NCBI RefSeq assembly: GCF_000425345.1
Contig: NZ_KE384352.1
Location: forward strand, 46,084 to 110,083
DNA from: Rheinheimera baltica DSM 14885
Lineage (GTDB): Bacteria; Pseudomonadota; Gammaproteobacteria; Enterobacterales; Alteromonadaceae
Direction of reading: 5' to 3'
DNA: 64,000 nt
The notes under the pieces are model-generated. The model did not search any database and was not told where the DNA came from. It saw nothing but the letters and a program-made list of their open reading frames with translations. Shown here one piece after another: positions 27,504 through 37,053 of this stretch (the first letter of the stretch is position 1; the number at the start of each line of letters is the position of its first letter). The position numbers were made by a program, and so were the translations under genes.

Positions 27504-30299
27504 GTGAAAAGAGTATTTTTGTTGCTGACTTTAGTTGCGGCATTGTTTTGTATTGAGGCAGCAGCACAAGTTATGTCGCCATCTCCGGCGATGTTAGAGC
27601 AGCTTAAAAAGTTGCCGCTTGCTGAGCAAGAAAAAATAGCCCGTCAGTACGGTGTAAACCTAGACGCCCTTAATGTGGCAACTTCTGCCAATGCAACTGC
27701 AGATAATAACAATCAGCCTTTAGAGCCGCAAACACAACGTGTCAATAACCGGAAAACTGAACAGCCAGATTTAGAGCAGGATAGTGCAAAAGTCGAGCGT
27801 TTTGGTATGGCCATGTTTGATGAGCAAAAAAGCAATTTTGTTTTGCCATCGTCTATGCCAGTACCTGACAGCTATCAGTTAGGCGCCGATGACACCTTAC
27901 TATTGCAGCTTTACGGTAAGGTAAATCAGCAGTATGAACTTATGGTGAGTCGCGAAGGCGATGTGCATATCCCTGAGCTTGGCAATATTTTAGTTGCGGG
28001 GTTAACCTTTCCAGAAGTTAAGCTGCTGATTAAAGATCGCATTAGCCAAGCCATGTTAGGCGTTAATGTCGCAGTGAGTATGGGCAAGCTGCGAACCATC
28101 AATGTGTTTATTGCCGGTGAAGCCAAGTATCCTGGAACCTATAATTTATCTGCGCTGTCCAGTGTTACCCAAGCGTTGTTTGCTGCAGGTGGTGTTAGCG
28201 ATATAGGGAGTTTGCGGCAAATTCAGGTTAGGCGGCAGGGTAATCTGGTTGCCGAGTTTGACCTATATGCTTTGCTGTTACAGGGCAATGCTGCCGGCGA
28301 CATTCTACTGCAACATGGTGACGTGGTTTTTGTCACGACATTAGCCGGTATGGTGCAGGTTGAAGGAGAAATTCGACGTCCGGCGCTGTTCGAGATTAAA
28401 CAGGGGGAAACCGTTGCAGACGTATTGGCGATGGCCGGTGGTATTAAAGCCGATGCCTACGCCAATGCTGCCATATTGGAGCGGTTAAATGCTCAACGTC
28501 AGCGCGAGTTACTGGATCTTAATCTAACGACAAAGCAAGACCTTAACCGCGCCGTTAAACCAGGCGATTTTCTTAAAGTTAATGCGGTCTCGCCCAGAGT
28601 AAACAACCAAATTGCTTTATTAGGTGCTGTAGTTCGCCCAGGCACTTATGCTTATCAGTCAGGTATGCGGGTTAGCGATCTTATTCGTTCGTTGTGGGGA
28701 GATTTACACGCTAGTGCCGATCCAGATTATGCGTTAATTTTGCGTCAGCCTAATCTGGCTGAACCCGAGTTTACCGTATTGCAATTTAGCGTGAGTTCAG
28801 CGCTTGGAGCCACGGGTTCGGCAGCTGATGTGGCATTGGCACCGGGCGATAAAGTGTTGGTGTTTAATTACGCTAATGATACGTATCAACGCCAGGAAAT
28901 AAATCGCTATTTTGCTAAACAATATCTTAAGCATCAGCAGTCAGCACAGCAAAATATCGGCAGCATGCAAGACTTTAACCTGTTGGTAGAGCAAGTGTTG
29001 TCGGACACATCATTACAACAGGGCAAACAAGCGTCTTTTATCGCCGACATCAAAATTCGCGATAACCTGTCAGCTAGCCAGCTAGTTGAACGAAAACCCG
29101 ATTTTACGCCGCTGTCTATCGAAGAATTGCGTTATGAACAACAAGATTGGTTAAAGGGAACGTTTGAGGATTTTCTGAGTCAGACGCTGCACGATAAAGC
29201 GTTAATGCAACTGACACCGCACCTGACAAGACGAGAGTTGCTTTATCCGGTGTTAGTGCAGCTAAAAAAACAAGCCAGAAATGGCAAACAGCCTAATGTA
29301 GTCAGTATAACTGGTGACGTTATCGTGCCAGGTGAGTATCCCTTGGCGGAAAATACCGATTTAAACCGGCTAATTATTGCTGCTGGCGGTGTTAAAGCCT
29401 CAGCAAATTTACAGCGGGCTGAACTTACTCGCTACTGGCGCGATAACACGTTAAATGAGCCTTTAGAGGTGACGCATCTGGATGTGTCATTAGCTGACGT
29501 GCTAAATGGCAGTGAAGTTGTTACTTTGCAAAGCCGGGATAATGTAAACGTATTTGCCCGTGCGGATTGGAATCAAGCACGTATTGTTGAGATCCGTGGC
29601 GAAGTAAGTTTCCCCGGGCGTTATCCTGTGCGAAACGGAGAGACATTATCGTCAGTCATTGCGCGCGCAGGGGGCTTGAATAACGGCGCTTTTATCGAGG
29701 GTGCAGTCTTTACCCGTGAGATGATTAAAGAGCGCGAAAAACTGCAAATGAATAAACTGGCTGAGCAACTAAAAGCCGATGTTGCCATCCGTGCTTTGTC
29801 GGCAGAGAAAAGTCTGGTTAATCCGGCCGATGCGATTGCGATGGTGAACGAGTTACAGAAGCAAGAGCCTGTTGGCCGTTTTGTGGTTGATTTGCCCGCC
29901 ATAGTGTCTGGTAATGATAGCGCCGACCTGGAAGTAGAGCATGGCGATATACTCTATGTACCACGTAAAAATACCGCAATTACTGTGGTAGGCGAAGTAC
30001 AACATGCTAGCAGTCATCGCTTCAAAGACGGTATGAGTCTGGAATATTATCTGGAACAAGCGGGTGGGTTTCGTAAACGTGCCGATGAAAGCGGTATTTA
30101 TGTTATCCGCGCTGATGGCTCGGTCATGTTGCCATCCAGTAATCGTTGGTTTGCGGTAACGAGTGAGCAATTAACACCTGGTGATACCATCGTTGTGCCA
30201 CTGGATACCGAATATAAAGACAGCCTGAGTTTGTGGACCCAGGTAACGCAAATTTTCTATCAGAGTGCTGTCGCGCTGGCCGCTATCAGTTCACTGTAG
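27504..30299 (+). CDS. Large SLBB-domain polysaccharide-export-type protein
   Basis: A 931-residue periplasmic/outer-membrane protein with a clear signal peptide ('VFLLLTLVAALFCIEAAAQ'). It has a Poly_export domain near residues 120-200 ('SYQLGADDTLLLQLYG'), then about six SLBB repeats, each with the G-x-V-x-x-P-G-x-Y pattern (for example 'GEAKYPGTY', 'GDVIVPGEY', 'GEVSFPGRY'). There is no lipobox. Proteins like this form or contact outer-membrane polysaccharide channels (Wza/KpsD group). I chose GTG 27504 because GGAG (27493-27496) is seven bases upstream. TTG 27498 is too close to the site, and ATG 27502 is in another frame. It precedes the type II secretion genes, from which it is separated by only 29 bases, which is unusual. 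Confidence 0.88.
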   Translation: MKRVFLLLTLVAALFCIEAAAQVMSPSPAMLEQLKKLPLAEQEKIARQYGVNLDALNVATSANATADNNNQPLEPQTQRVNNRKTEQPDLEQDSAKVERFGMAMFDEQKSNFVLPSSMPVPDSYQLGADDTLLLQLYGKVNQQYELMVSREGDVHIPELGNILVAGLTFPEVKLLIKDRISQAMLGVNVAVSMGKLRTINVFIAGEAKYPGTYNLSALSSVTQALFAAGGVSDIGSLRQIQVRRQGNLVAEFDLYALLLQGNAAGDILLQHGDVVFVTTLAGMVQVEGEIRRPALFEIKQGETVADVLAMAGGIKADAYANAAILERLNAQRQRELLDLNLTTKQDLNRAVKPGDFLKVNAVSPRVNNQIALLGAVVRPGTYAYQSGMRVSDLIRSLWGDLHASADPDYALILRQPNLAEPEFTVLQFSVSSALGATGSAADVALAPGDKVLVFNYANDTYQRQEINRYFAKQYLKHQQSAQQNIGSMQDFNLLVEQVLSDTSLQQGKQASFIADIKIRDNLSASQLVERKPDFTPLSIEELRYEQQDWLKGTFEDFLSQTLHDKALMQLTPHLTRRELLYPVLVQLKKQARNGKQPNVVSITGDVIVPGEYPLAENTDLNRLIIAAGGVKASANLQRAELTRYWRDNTLNEPLEVTHLDVSLADVLNGSEVVTLQSRDNVNVFARADWNQARIVEIRGEVSFPGRYPVRNGETLSSVIARAGGLNNGAFIEGAVFTREMIKEREKLQMNKLAEQLKADVAIRALSAEKSLVNPADAIAMVNELQKQEPVGRFVVDLPAIVSGNDSADLEVEHGDILYVPRKNTAITVVGEVQHASSHRFKDGMSLEYYLEQAGGFRKRADESGIYVIRADGSVMLPSSNRWFAVTSEQLTPGDTIVVPLDTEYKDSLSLWTQVTQIFYQSAVALAAISSL

Positions 30300-30328
30300 T
30301 AAACGATGTAAATATCACAGGAGTTAAT

Positions 30329-30751
30329 GTGTTTATTAAGCAAGCTAATACAAAAACAAAGCATAGCGGTTTTACCCTGATAGAACTGCTGATTGTAATG
30401 GTGATACTGGGCTTACTGGCGTCATTGGTTGCGCCAGAAATGTTTTCTAAAGTGGATTCGTCACAACGTAAAACCGCGGTTGCGCAAATGCAAATGTTAC
30501 AAACTGCACTGTCAGCGCACCGGCTGGATACCGGTACCTATCCGGCGGATTTAAATGGCTTGCGCCAGTCAGACAATACCCGTTGGGACGGCCCGTATTT
30601 GCCTAAAAACGTGCCGTTAGACCCTTGGGGCAATGCCTATGTTTATCGCTTTCCTGGCTCTGGTGAAATACAACCTTATGATTTATTTAGCTATGGTGCA
30701 GATGGCAGAGAAGGCGGTGAAGAACTCAACGCTGATATTTTCGTCGAATAA
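30329..30751 (+). CDS. gspG: Type II secretion major pseudopilin GspG
   Basis: A 140-residue pseudopilin with a short basic leader and the prepilin peptidase site G^FTLIE ('HSGFTLIELLIVMVIL'). It has the GspG C-terminal calcium-site pattern 'YDLFSYGADGREGGEELNAD'. It should assemble into the periplasmic piston of the secretion system. I chose GTG 30329, five bases after AGGAG; an ATG two bases earlier is out of frame, and the longer frame upstream overlaps the SLBB gene with no leader-like sequence. It is the first of eleven gsp genes. Confidence 0.93.
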   Translation: MFIKQANTKTKHSGFTLIELLIVMVILGLLASLVAPEMFSKVDSSQRKTAVAQMQMLQTALSAHRLDTGTYPADLNGLRQSDNTRWDGPYLPKNVPLDPWGNAYVYRFPGSGEIQPYDLFSYGADGREGGEELNADIFVE

Positions 30752-30762
30752 CAGGGCGAATT

Positions 30763-32460
30763 ATGTCAAGTTCAGTCTCATCAACACCTAATACGGCACT
30801 TAACGGTGGCATTGCCGCTTATTTGCGTGGTCGCGAAATCATCAGTGATGAGCAGCTACAACGCGCGTTAGACTATCGCCGTCAGTTAGGTGGCCGTGTT
30901 GAGCATATACTGGTTAACCTTGGCGTTATGCAGCAAGAAGAGCTGGCACCTGTCTATGCTGGCTATTTGGATTTACCCCTATATGTGCACGATGCTACCA
31001 GTGTAAGTTTGCCAGTTGGTTTTTTTGCCCAGCTTGATTTAGAGCAGGCAATAAAGCATAAGGCCTTGCCGTTTAAACAAGACGATAGTCGTATTTGCCT
31101 GGCAGTCACCGACCCATTCCATCTACCGCTATACGATTTTTGGGGTCGTTACTTTGACGACGTTCAGGTTAGCGTGTGTCGTCAGGCTGATTTTGATGCG
31201 CTGCGGGTGTTTTTACAGGCAGAGCAAAGCCAGGACGTGCATGGTGAAGGACAAAGCCTTAATGAATTAGAGCGCTTGCGTGAGCTGGCTTTTGGCGCGC
31301 CAACCGTTAATCTGGTAAACAACCTTATTGTGCGCGGTATAAAACTGCGTGCATCTGATATGCATTTAGAGCCATTGGCGGGACGTTACCGTGTAAGGTA
31401 TCGTGTTGATGGTATGTTGCACGCCGGTGATACTATTCCAATGGACTTGCAGCTAGGCGTTGTCTCAAGGATAAAAATACTCTCTGGTATGGATATCGCA
31501 GAACGACGTAAACCACAAGATGGCAAGATTGAAACCAGTGTTGCCGGCAAAGCACTGGATATACGGGTGTCGTCATTGCCGCTGGGTGAAGGTGAAAGTG
31601 TGGTAATGCGTTTTCTGGTAAAAGACGCAGTACGGTTTGATCTTAAAGCCGTTGGCTACGAGCAGGATTTAATCGATCATATTAGTAAAGATCTTACCCG
31701 TACTACCGGGGTCATCCTAATGACCGGACCGACTGGTTCGGGTAAAACTACCAGCCTGTACTCATTTTTATCGCAGTTAAATCAGCCACACGTAAAAATT
31801 ATTACGCTTGAAGATCCTATCGAATATCAGTTGGATGGTATCAATCAGGTTCAGGTAAACTCAGACATTGGTTTTGACTTTGCCCGTGGTTTACGCAGTA
31901 TTGTGCGGCAAGATCCCGATATCATCATGGTGGGTGAGATTCGCGACCATGAAACTGCCCGTATTGCCATGCAGTCTTCATTAACCGGTCACTTAGTATT
32001 TAGCACCGTGCATACCAATGATGCCCCCACCACTTTTACCCGTTTACTCGATTTAGGTGTAGAAGAGTTTTTGCTTAATGCCACGGTCATTTCGGTTATG
32101 GCACAGCGTTTAGTTAGAACGCTATGCACACATTGTAAAGCCCCCGAACCCGATCAAAGCCGTTTGCTTCAGCTAACCGAATTTAAACAACTCCTTCCCG
32201 TGTTAGAGGGTGAGGTTAATATGTGCCGCGCGGTAGGCTGCGAAAAATGCGGAGGTTCAGGTTACTTTGGCCGGATGGCCATTTTAGAATATTTGCCCAA
32301 TAACGAAGAAATACAAAGTTACCCTAAAGATCAGCGGTTTATGCCATTGGTAAATAGTTATCGGCAAAAACATAACCTGCGCACCTTAAAGCAGGATGGC
32401 TTGCTTAAAGTGCTAAAAGGCACAACAACGCTAGATGAAGTGATACGGGTAGCGGGCTAA
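30763..32460 (+). CDS. gspE: Type II secretion ATPase GspE
   Basis: A 565-residue cytoplasmic ATPase. It has an N-terminal GspE_N domain (residues 20-150), Walker A 'MTGPTGSGKTTSLYS', the Asp box 'IITLEDPIEYQLDG', Walker B 'DPDIIMVGEIRDHETA' and the His box 'GHLVFSTVHTNDA'. A four-cysteine zinc loop ('CTHCKAP' and 'CEKCGGSGY') marks it as GspE/PilB-like. It powers pseudopilus assembly. It lacks the long N-terminal N1 extension of some GspE proteins. The downstream gspF start overlaps its stop (TAATG). Confidence 0.95.
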   Translation: MSSSVSSTPNTALNGGIAAYLRGREIISDEQLQRALDYRRQLGGRVEHILVNLGVMQQEELAPVYAGYLDLPLYVHDATSVSLPVGFFAQLDLEQAIKHKALPFKQDDSRICLAVTDPFHLPLYDFWGRYFDDVQVSVCRQADFDALRVFLQAEQSQDVHGEGQSLNELERLRELAFGAPTVNLVNNLIVRGIKLRASDMHLEPLAGRYRVRYRVDGMLHAGDTIPMDLQLGVVSRIKILSGMDIAERRKPQDGKIETSVAGKALDIRVSSLPLGEGESVVMRFLVKDAVRFDLKAVGYEQDLIDHISKDLTRTTGVILMTGPTGSGKTTSLYSFLSQLNQPHVKIITLEDPIEYQLDGINQVQVNSDIGFDFARGLRSIVRQDPDIIMVGEIRDHETARIAMQSSLTGHLVFSTVHTNDAPTTFTRLLDLGVEEFLLNATVISVMAQRLVRTLCTHCKAPEPDQSRLLQLTEFKQLLPVLEGEVNMCRAVGCEKCGGSGYFGRMAILEYLPNNEEIQSYPKDQRFMPLVNSYRQKHNLRTLKQDGLLKVLKGTTTLDEVIRVAG

Positions 32461-33650
32461 TGCAAATTTGGCAATATGAAGCGCTGGACACAAATGGTGG
32501 CCGTGTTAAAGGCAGGGTGAAAGCACAGTCTAAAGTTGCCGCCTTGCTGGCGGTAAGCCAGCAGCAGCTCACCCCCCTAACGGTTGCACCGCTGCAGGTT
32601 GCTGATGGTTTCTTTAAACGTATATCCGCCTCAGAGCTGGAACAATTAACCTCAGAGTTGTCTATTTTGCTGCGTAACGGGGTGCAGTTGGACAGAGCGC
32701 TGGAAATGATGGCGCAGGCTAACCCCAATGCCACCATTGCCGCCTTGCTGGCTGATTTAACCGAGCAAGTTCGAGCCGGTACGCCGCTGTATCAGGCCTT
32801 TAGCCGTTATAGCCGGTATTTTGACAACCTGTATTGTGAGATGGTGCGTATAGGCGAAGAGTCAGGCAAACTGGCCGAAACATTAGAGCGGTTAACACAA
32901 AACCTAAAATTCCAAAATGAACTCCGTAGCAAGGTAACGCAAGCATTGGTTTATCCGGGCTTTATTCTGGCGGTTTGTTTGGTGTCATTATTTGCCATTT
33001 TTAACTTTATTGTCCCCAGCATGGAAGGCTTGTTTAGTAGCCGGGATGATTTGCCTGCCTATACGGCGTTTTTATTATCTTCCAGCGCTTTTGTGCGTGA
33101 AAATCAGATGATTATCCTCGGAGTATTTGTAGCCTTTATTTTGTTAGTGCTGAGCAGTAGCCGCAAGCCCTGGTTTCGTAAAATGCTGTTAGCGGTCGCG
33201 GTTAAAACACCGCTTATTAGCAAGGGGCTACTACTGAGCGAACGTATTCGTTTCGTTTCTGCCATGCAACTAATGCTGCAAAGTGGGCTTCCACTATCGC
33301 AATCCCTGCACTTTGCACAAGGTGTGTTTGTTAACCCTGCTTTTAGTTTACAAGTACGGCGGGTTAAAGACGATATCGGCCATGGAAAAATGCTGTCGCA
33401 GTCTTTAGCCAGCACCGATTTGCTTGAGCCGGTAATGATGTCGCTGATTAAAGTGGGCGAGGAAAGCGGCAAACTCGAAACGGTGTTTGCAGAAATTAAC
33501 CTGCGAGCCCGCTGGCGCTTTGAACAATGGGCGTTGAAGCTGACCAGTATGTTAGAGCCGTTACTTATTATTATTATGGGCGGCCTGGTAGGGTCCGTTG
33601 TTGTCACCATGCTGCTTAGTATAGTTTCAACCTCTGATGTCCCGTTGTAG
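32460..33650 (+). CDS. gspF: Type II secretion inner-membrane protein GspF
   Basis: A 396-residue platform protein with two repeated T2SSF domains (about residues 65-190 and 265-390) and three membrane helices. Each domain holds the signature 'MVRIGEESGKLAETL' or 'LIKVGEESGKLETVF'. It forms the inner-membrane base with GspE, L and M. The length is normal. The N-terminus 'MQIWQYEALDTNGGRVKG' is typical of GspF. It overlaps gspE by one base and gspH by 14. Confidence 0.95.
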   Translation: MQIWQYEALDTNGGRVKGRVKAQSKVAALLAVSQQQLTPLTVAPLQVADGFFKRISASELEQLTSELSILLRNGVQLDRALEMMAQANPNATIAALLADLTEQVRAGTPLYQAFSRYSRYFDNLYCEMVRIGEESGKLAETLERLTQNLKFQNELRSKVTQALVYPGFILAVCLVSLFAIFNFIVPSMEGLFSSRDDLPAYTAFLLSSSAFVRENQMIILGVFVAFILLVLSSSRKPWFRKMLLAVAVKTPLISKGLLLSERIRFVSAMQLMLQSGLPLSQSLHFAQGVFVNPAFSLQVRRVKDDIGHGKMLSQSLASTDLLEPVMMSLIKVGEESGKLETVFAEINLRARWRFEQWALKLTSMLEPLLIIIMGGLVGSVVVTMLLSIVSTSDVPL

Positions 33651-34056
33651 CCGCTCGCATGCTGCGGGCTTTACGCTGATAGAGCTGCTTATTGTCATGG
33701 TTATAATGTCAACGACGCTGGCATTAATTATCCCTTTCACAGCAGAGCAAGTTGATAAGCAGCAGCAACAAGTAGAGCGGCAAAAGATAATCTTGTTTTT
33801 GCAACGCGCCCGACAGCTGGCATTTTTTAAAAGTGAAGATGTCACACTGACCTTTGCCGGTAAGCAAATTGAAGCAAAAACAGCAGATACTCAAGTTAGT
33901 TTTGCGTTGGAATATGTCAGTTTTACCGAAGAAAAACAGCTGGTTTTTAGTCCCGGATATCAGCGAGCGGAAATTGAGCTGGCTGCGGTCATTAATTACA
34001 ATCGATGGACATTGCAATTAGCAAATGAAGAAACACGCTGGCTTAACGTTAATTGA
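33637..34056 (+). CDS. gspH: Type II secretion minor pseudopilin GspH-like
   Basis: A 139-residue pseudopilin with an N-terminal leader and cleavage site ('HAAGFTLIELLIVMVIM'), followed by a Gln-rich helix and a beta-rich C-terminal domain. Position after gspF and before gspI is that of GspH, a minor pseudopilin near the pseudopilus tip; the C-terminal domain alone is too divergent to prove the subtype. It overlaps gspF by 14 and gspI by 32 bases. Confidence 0.85.
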   Translation: MSRCSRSHAAGFTLIELLIVMVIMSTTLALIIPFTAEQVDKQQQQVERQKIILFLQRARQLAFFKSEDVTLTFAGKQIEAKTADTQVSFALEYVSFTEEKQLVFSPGYQRAEIELAAVINYNRWTLQLANEETRWLNVN

Positions 34057-34411
34057 AGTACTGATTGCCGGTTTGTTGCTGGCAATGGCACTGGGTGTAG
34101 CCTCAGTTGTATTTCAACAGAATGACCTGCAGCAGCGTCAGGCTGAACGTATTCTGTTGCGTGCGTCGCAACTGGATTCCGTGGTTAATCGCATTCGCTA
34201 TGAGTTACAACAAGGCGCAGTGCAGGGAGAGTGGACTTTGTCAGATATGCCTTATGCATGGCAGGCTAAAGTTATCCGCAGTGCGGCTGTCGCTGGTGCT
34301 TATGATGCCGAGTCTGGCGGCTTGACTGAGACAAATCAACAAAAAAGCCTGTATCAGGTAGATGTAAGCAGTGGCGACAACCCCTTATATAGCTTTCAGT
34401 TAACCCTATGA
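34025..34411 (+). CDS. gspI: Type II secretion minor pseudopilin GspI-like
   Basis: A 128-residue pseudopilin with a leader of only six residues and the cleavage motif 'KKHAGLTLIEVLIAGLLLAMA', which has Leu at +1 instead of Phe. 'TLIEVLIA' and the short C-terminal domain fit GspI, which nucleates the pseudopilus tip with GspJ and GspK. Its start lies inside gspH and its stop overlaps the gspJ start (ATGA). Confidence 0.87.
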   Translation: MKKHAGLTLIEVLIAGLLLAMALGVASVVFQQNDLQQRQAERILLRASQLDSVVNRIRYELQQGAVQGEWTLSDMPYAWQAKVIRSAAVAGAYDAESGGLTETNQQKSLYQVDVSSGDNPLYSFQLTL

Positions 34412-35100
34412 CAACACGCAACGGCTTTACCCTAATAGAAATGTTAGTATCGCTGGTTATCCTTACCAGTATTATGCTTTTATCTTCAGAGGCTTATCGC
34501 TATTTTGTTGTGCAACTTAATCAGCGTCAGGATAGTTTTAATACCGTGTCGGAACACTTTAAGCGCTTAAAGTGGTTGCAGCACCAAATAGCCTCTACCA
34601 GCATGTATTATGTCACTACTGTTGAGGGTAAAAAGCAGTTGCTGTTTAGTGGCAGTAAAAACGCATTATTGTGGGTAAGTACCACCTCGGTAACAAAACC
34701 TGGTACGGGGTCTGTGTCAGCTATGGCTATCGAAGATGGTCATCTACGTTACTGTGAAAAAGTACTCGATGAGACGTTTCTTACAAAAGCCAATATTAGC
34801 CAGCAGGATGTATGTAGCGAATTTTCACTGAATATTGTTCCTGCTACAGCATTAACACTGGAATACTATGGATGGCTCGATTTAACCGCACAATTGTCTC
34901 AAAATCCAATTAACCCGGTAATGAACGCGGCTAGTACTGCCACGTGGCAGGATAAATATTACAGCAGTGAAACCGGCACCTTACCGGGTCTAATTAAAAT
35001 GACCGTAAAAAACGATACTTCCAGTCAAGAATACTGGGTCCAACTCCACGGCCTAGATCCGGCAAAAGCAGGGTATTTTAATAATGCAAGCAGCGGTTAA
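34408..35100 (+). CDS. gspJ: Type II secretion minor pseudopilin GspJ-like
   Basis: A 230-residue pseudopilin beginning 'MTTRNGFTLIEMLVSLVIL', with the prepilin cleavage site after Gly6 and Glu at +5. The larger C-terminal domain (about 200 residues) agrees with GspJ. It contains three cysteines (in 'RYCEKV', 'QDVCSEF' and none conserved elsewhere that I can place). It forms the tip complex with GspI and GspK. It overlaps both neighbours. Confidence 0.85.
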   Translation: MTTRNGFTLIEMLVSLVILTSIMLLSSEAYRYFVVQLNQRQDSFNTVSEHFKRLKWLQHQIASTSMYYVTTVEGKKQLLFSGSKNALLWVSTTSVTKPGTGSVSAMAIEDGHLRYCEKVLDETFLTKANISQQDVCSEFSLNIVPATALTLEYYGWLDLTAQLSQNPINPVMNAASTATWQDKYYSSETGTLPGLIKMTVKNDTSSQEYWVQLHGLDPAKAGYFNNASSG

Positions 35101-35974
35101 ACAACGCGGTGTCGCGCTGATATTGGTGTTAATGCTTACCGGTGTGTTATCAGCGGTGGTCATTTTACAGCAATACCGGCTTAAGCATCGGTTGCAACAG
35201 GCGGAGCAGATATCGTCCTACATCACAGCGCAGTTAAAGGTCGTCAGTGCCCGAGAGCAGTTAGTTTATGCCCTTAGTACCAGTGGGCTATGGTTTTATG
35301 GCAGTCAGCCCAATGTCATTACGCAAGCCGGCATGCCGCCGGAGTTTAATTTTTATGGCAGCCAATTTACGCTTGATGAGGTACAGGTTCGTATTACCGA
35401 TAGCTCAGGTATGGTATCGTTATTGCCGTTTGAACCAGAGAGCTGGTCCACGGTGTTTAAATATGCGGGTGCGGCTGATCCACAGCGCCTGACGGATGAG
35501 CTTGCGGACTGGATTGATCCCGATGATTTTATTCATCTTAATGGCGCCGAACGTTTCGAGTACAAGCAAGATGGCTGGCCCCGAAACGATATACCGCAAA
35601 GTATTGATGAAATTGCTATGCTACGCAGCATGACACCCCAGCTTTGGCAGCGTGTAAAAAAACATATTGTTTATATTGGTGCCGGGCGGTTAAATCCAGT
35701 ATTTGCTCCCGACGGTATGTTGCCGCTGCTGTATGGTGAAGAGCGAGCTGAAATGAAGCGAAGCGAACGTCAGCAAGGTGAAGTACAAAGCGAAGCTTTA
35801 GGGGGGGAAACGGGCTCAGAACCTTATCCGTCAAGGAATCTCTATATTGAGCTTAGTAGCCGCAACGAGCAAGCCGCGTACAAAGAGTCTTTCCTGTTGG
35901 TCAGAGGCGTAGGAACACCAGAATTTAGTTATATCACGGCCTACAGGTCGGGTTATGGGGATAGTGAATTTTAA
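35084..35974 (+). CDS. gspK: Type II secretion minor pseudopilin GspK
   Basis: A 296-residue pseudopilin with N-terminus 'KQRGVALILVLMLTGVLS'. The cleavage site lacks the usual Glu at +5, a known hallmark of GspK, the tip-capping subunit. The large alpha-domain includes 'LADWIDPDDFIHLNGAE' and 'IDEIAMLRSM', typical GspK segments. The length fits. It overlaps gspJ by 17 bases and gspL by one. Confidence 0.92.
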   Translation: MQAAVKQRGVALILVLMLTGVLSAVVILQQYRLKHRLQQAEQISSYITAQLKVVSAREQLVYALSTSGLWFYGSQPNVITQAGMPPEFNFYGSQFTLDEVQVRITDSSGMVSLLPFEPESWSTVFKYAGAADPQRLTDELADWIDPDDFIHLNGAERFEYKQDGWPRNDIPQSIDEIAMLRSMTPQLWQRVKKHIVYIGAGRLNPVFAPDGMLPLLYGEERAEMKRSERQQGEVQSEALGGETGSEPYPSRNLYIELSSRNEQAAYKESFLLVRGVGTPEFSYITAYRSGYGDSEF

Positions 35975-37053
35975 TGAAACACATGATAGCCAGGCATTTT
36001 AGTGCACAGTGGCTTAAAGATGCACAGCCAAAGAGCAAACGTTGGACGTTCAAGGTTATTTATCTTGCAAAATCAGATTATGTTGAAATCAGTAAAAGTA
36101 TTAAAGCAAACTGGACGGAGCTGCTTTATATCTTAAAAAACGAACTGGCGATGCATCAACTGCAGTATGAAAAAGTGCTGTGGCGTATTCAGCGCAAGCC
36201 AGATCATACCTTTCGCTTGCAGTTTGTCTGTATCTCACAACAGGCCTTGCAAGCTTATCAGGGGCAATTCGTTTTGCTGTATCCTGAAACCTGGCTTGCT
36301 AAGCAATGTTTACAACCTGAACAGCTTTATCTCATCGATTCTAGTGATAAATACTGGGCCTATGTTGCAGCAGATGGCACTGCACACTTTACCGATAAAA
36401 AAGGGCTAATGGTTAACCCTGAGCATTTTTTATCTGCTATCGGTGCCACTGACGACAAGGCAGAAACGTCAGCTCAGGTGTTAAATATTAAGAAAGTAAC
36501 CCTGGAACAGCCGATATTGCCAAAGTGGTATGACTGGGCAGGTATGCTTTACTATCGTGCACCGGCAAGGCAGTTTTCAGTTACGGGTTGGAAACCTTAT
36601 CTACTGCTGGGCCTGACATTAAGCGTAATCTATGCGGTAGTGCTTAGTGCTGGCTTGGCCTTATATCGCGATCATCTCAAAGAAGATGTTGCACAGCGTC
36701 AGCAAGATGCAGAAGTCGTGTTATTGCAACGCCAAAAAACCGAAGATTTAGTTGCGTTAGTGAGTCGCTATACCCCATTGTTAGAAGGTTCAGCCAAATA
36801 CAGTAACCTGCTGATGTTTTTATCAGAGCAGTTGCCTGCAGGCACAGAGTTACGTCGTAGTCAGTTAAACGAAAATGTTGCGGTTATTCAGGGAATAGCC
36901 CCCTCTGCGACTGAGGTGTTAGCACAGCTGGGTAATTCGCCACTCATCACTGAAGCCCGTTTTGACCGCCCAGTGCAAGCTGAGAGGGACGCAGAGTCTT
37001 TTACCATCTCATTTATTTTTAACTCGTTGGAGGTCAAGGATGCAGGAAATTAA
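35974..37053 (+). CDS. gspL: Type II secretion GspL-like inner-membrane protein
   Basis: A 359-residue protein. It has a cytoplasmic N-terminal part (about 205 residues, without an obvious complete actin-like ATPase fold), one membrane helix (about 210-230, 'LLLGLTLSVIYAVVLSAGLAL') and a periplasmic coiled coil plus small ferredoxin-like domain. This is the topology of GspL or of a PilM/PilN fusion. Position between gspK and gspM supports GspL, which couples GspE to the platform. The cytoplasmic domain is diverged, so the assignment is mainly by position and topology. Confidence 0.78.
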   Translation: MKHMIARHFSAQWLKDAQPKSKRWTFKVIYLAKSDYVEISKSIKANWTELLYILKNELAMHQLQYEKVLWRIQRKPDHTFRLQFVCISQQALQAYQGQFVLLYPETWLAKQCLQPEQLYLIDSSDKYWAYVAADGTAHFTDKKGLMVNPEHFLSAIGATDDKAETSAQVLNIKKVTLEQPILPKWYDWAGMLYYRAPARQFSVTGWKPYLLLGLTLSVIYAVVLSAGLALYRDHLKEDVAQRQQDAEVVLLQRQKTEDLVALVSRYTPLLEGSAKYSNLLMFLSEQLPAGTELRRSQLNENVAVIQGIAPSATEVLAQLGNSPLITEARFDRPVQAERDAESFTISFIFNSLEVKDAGN

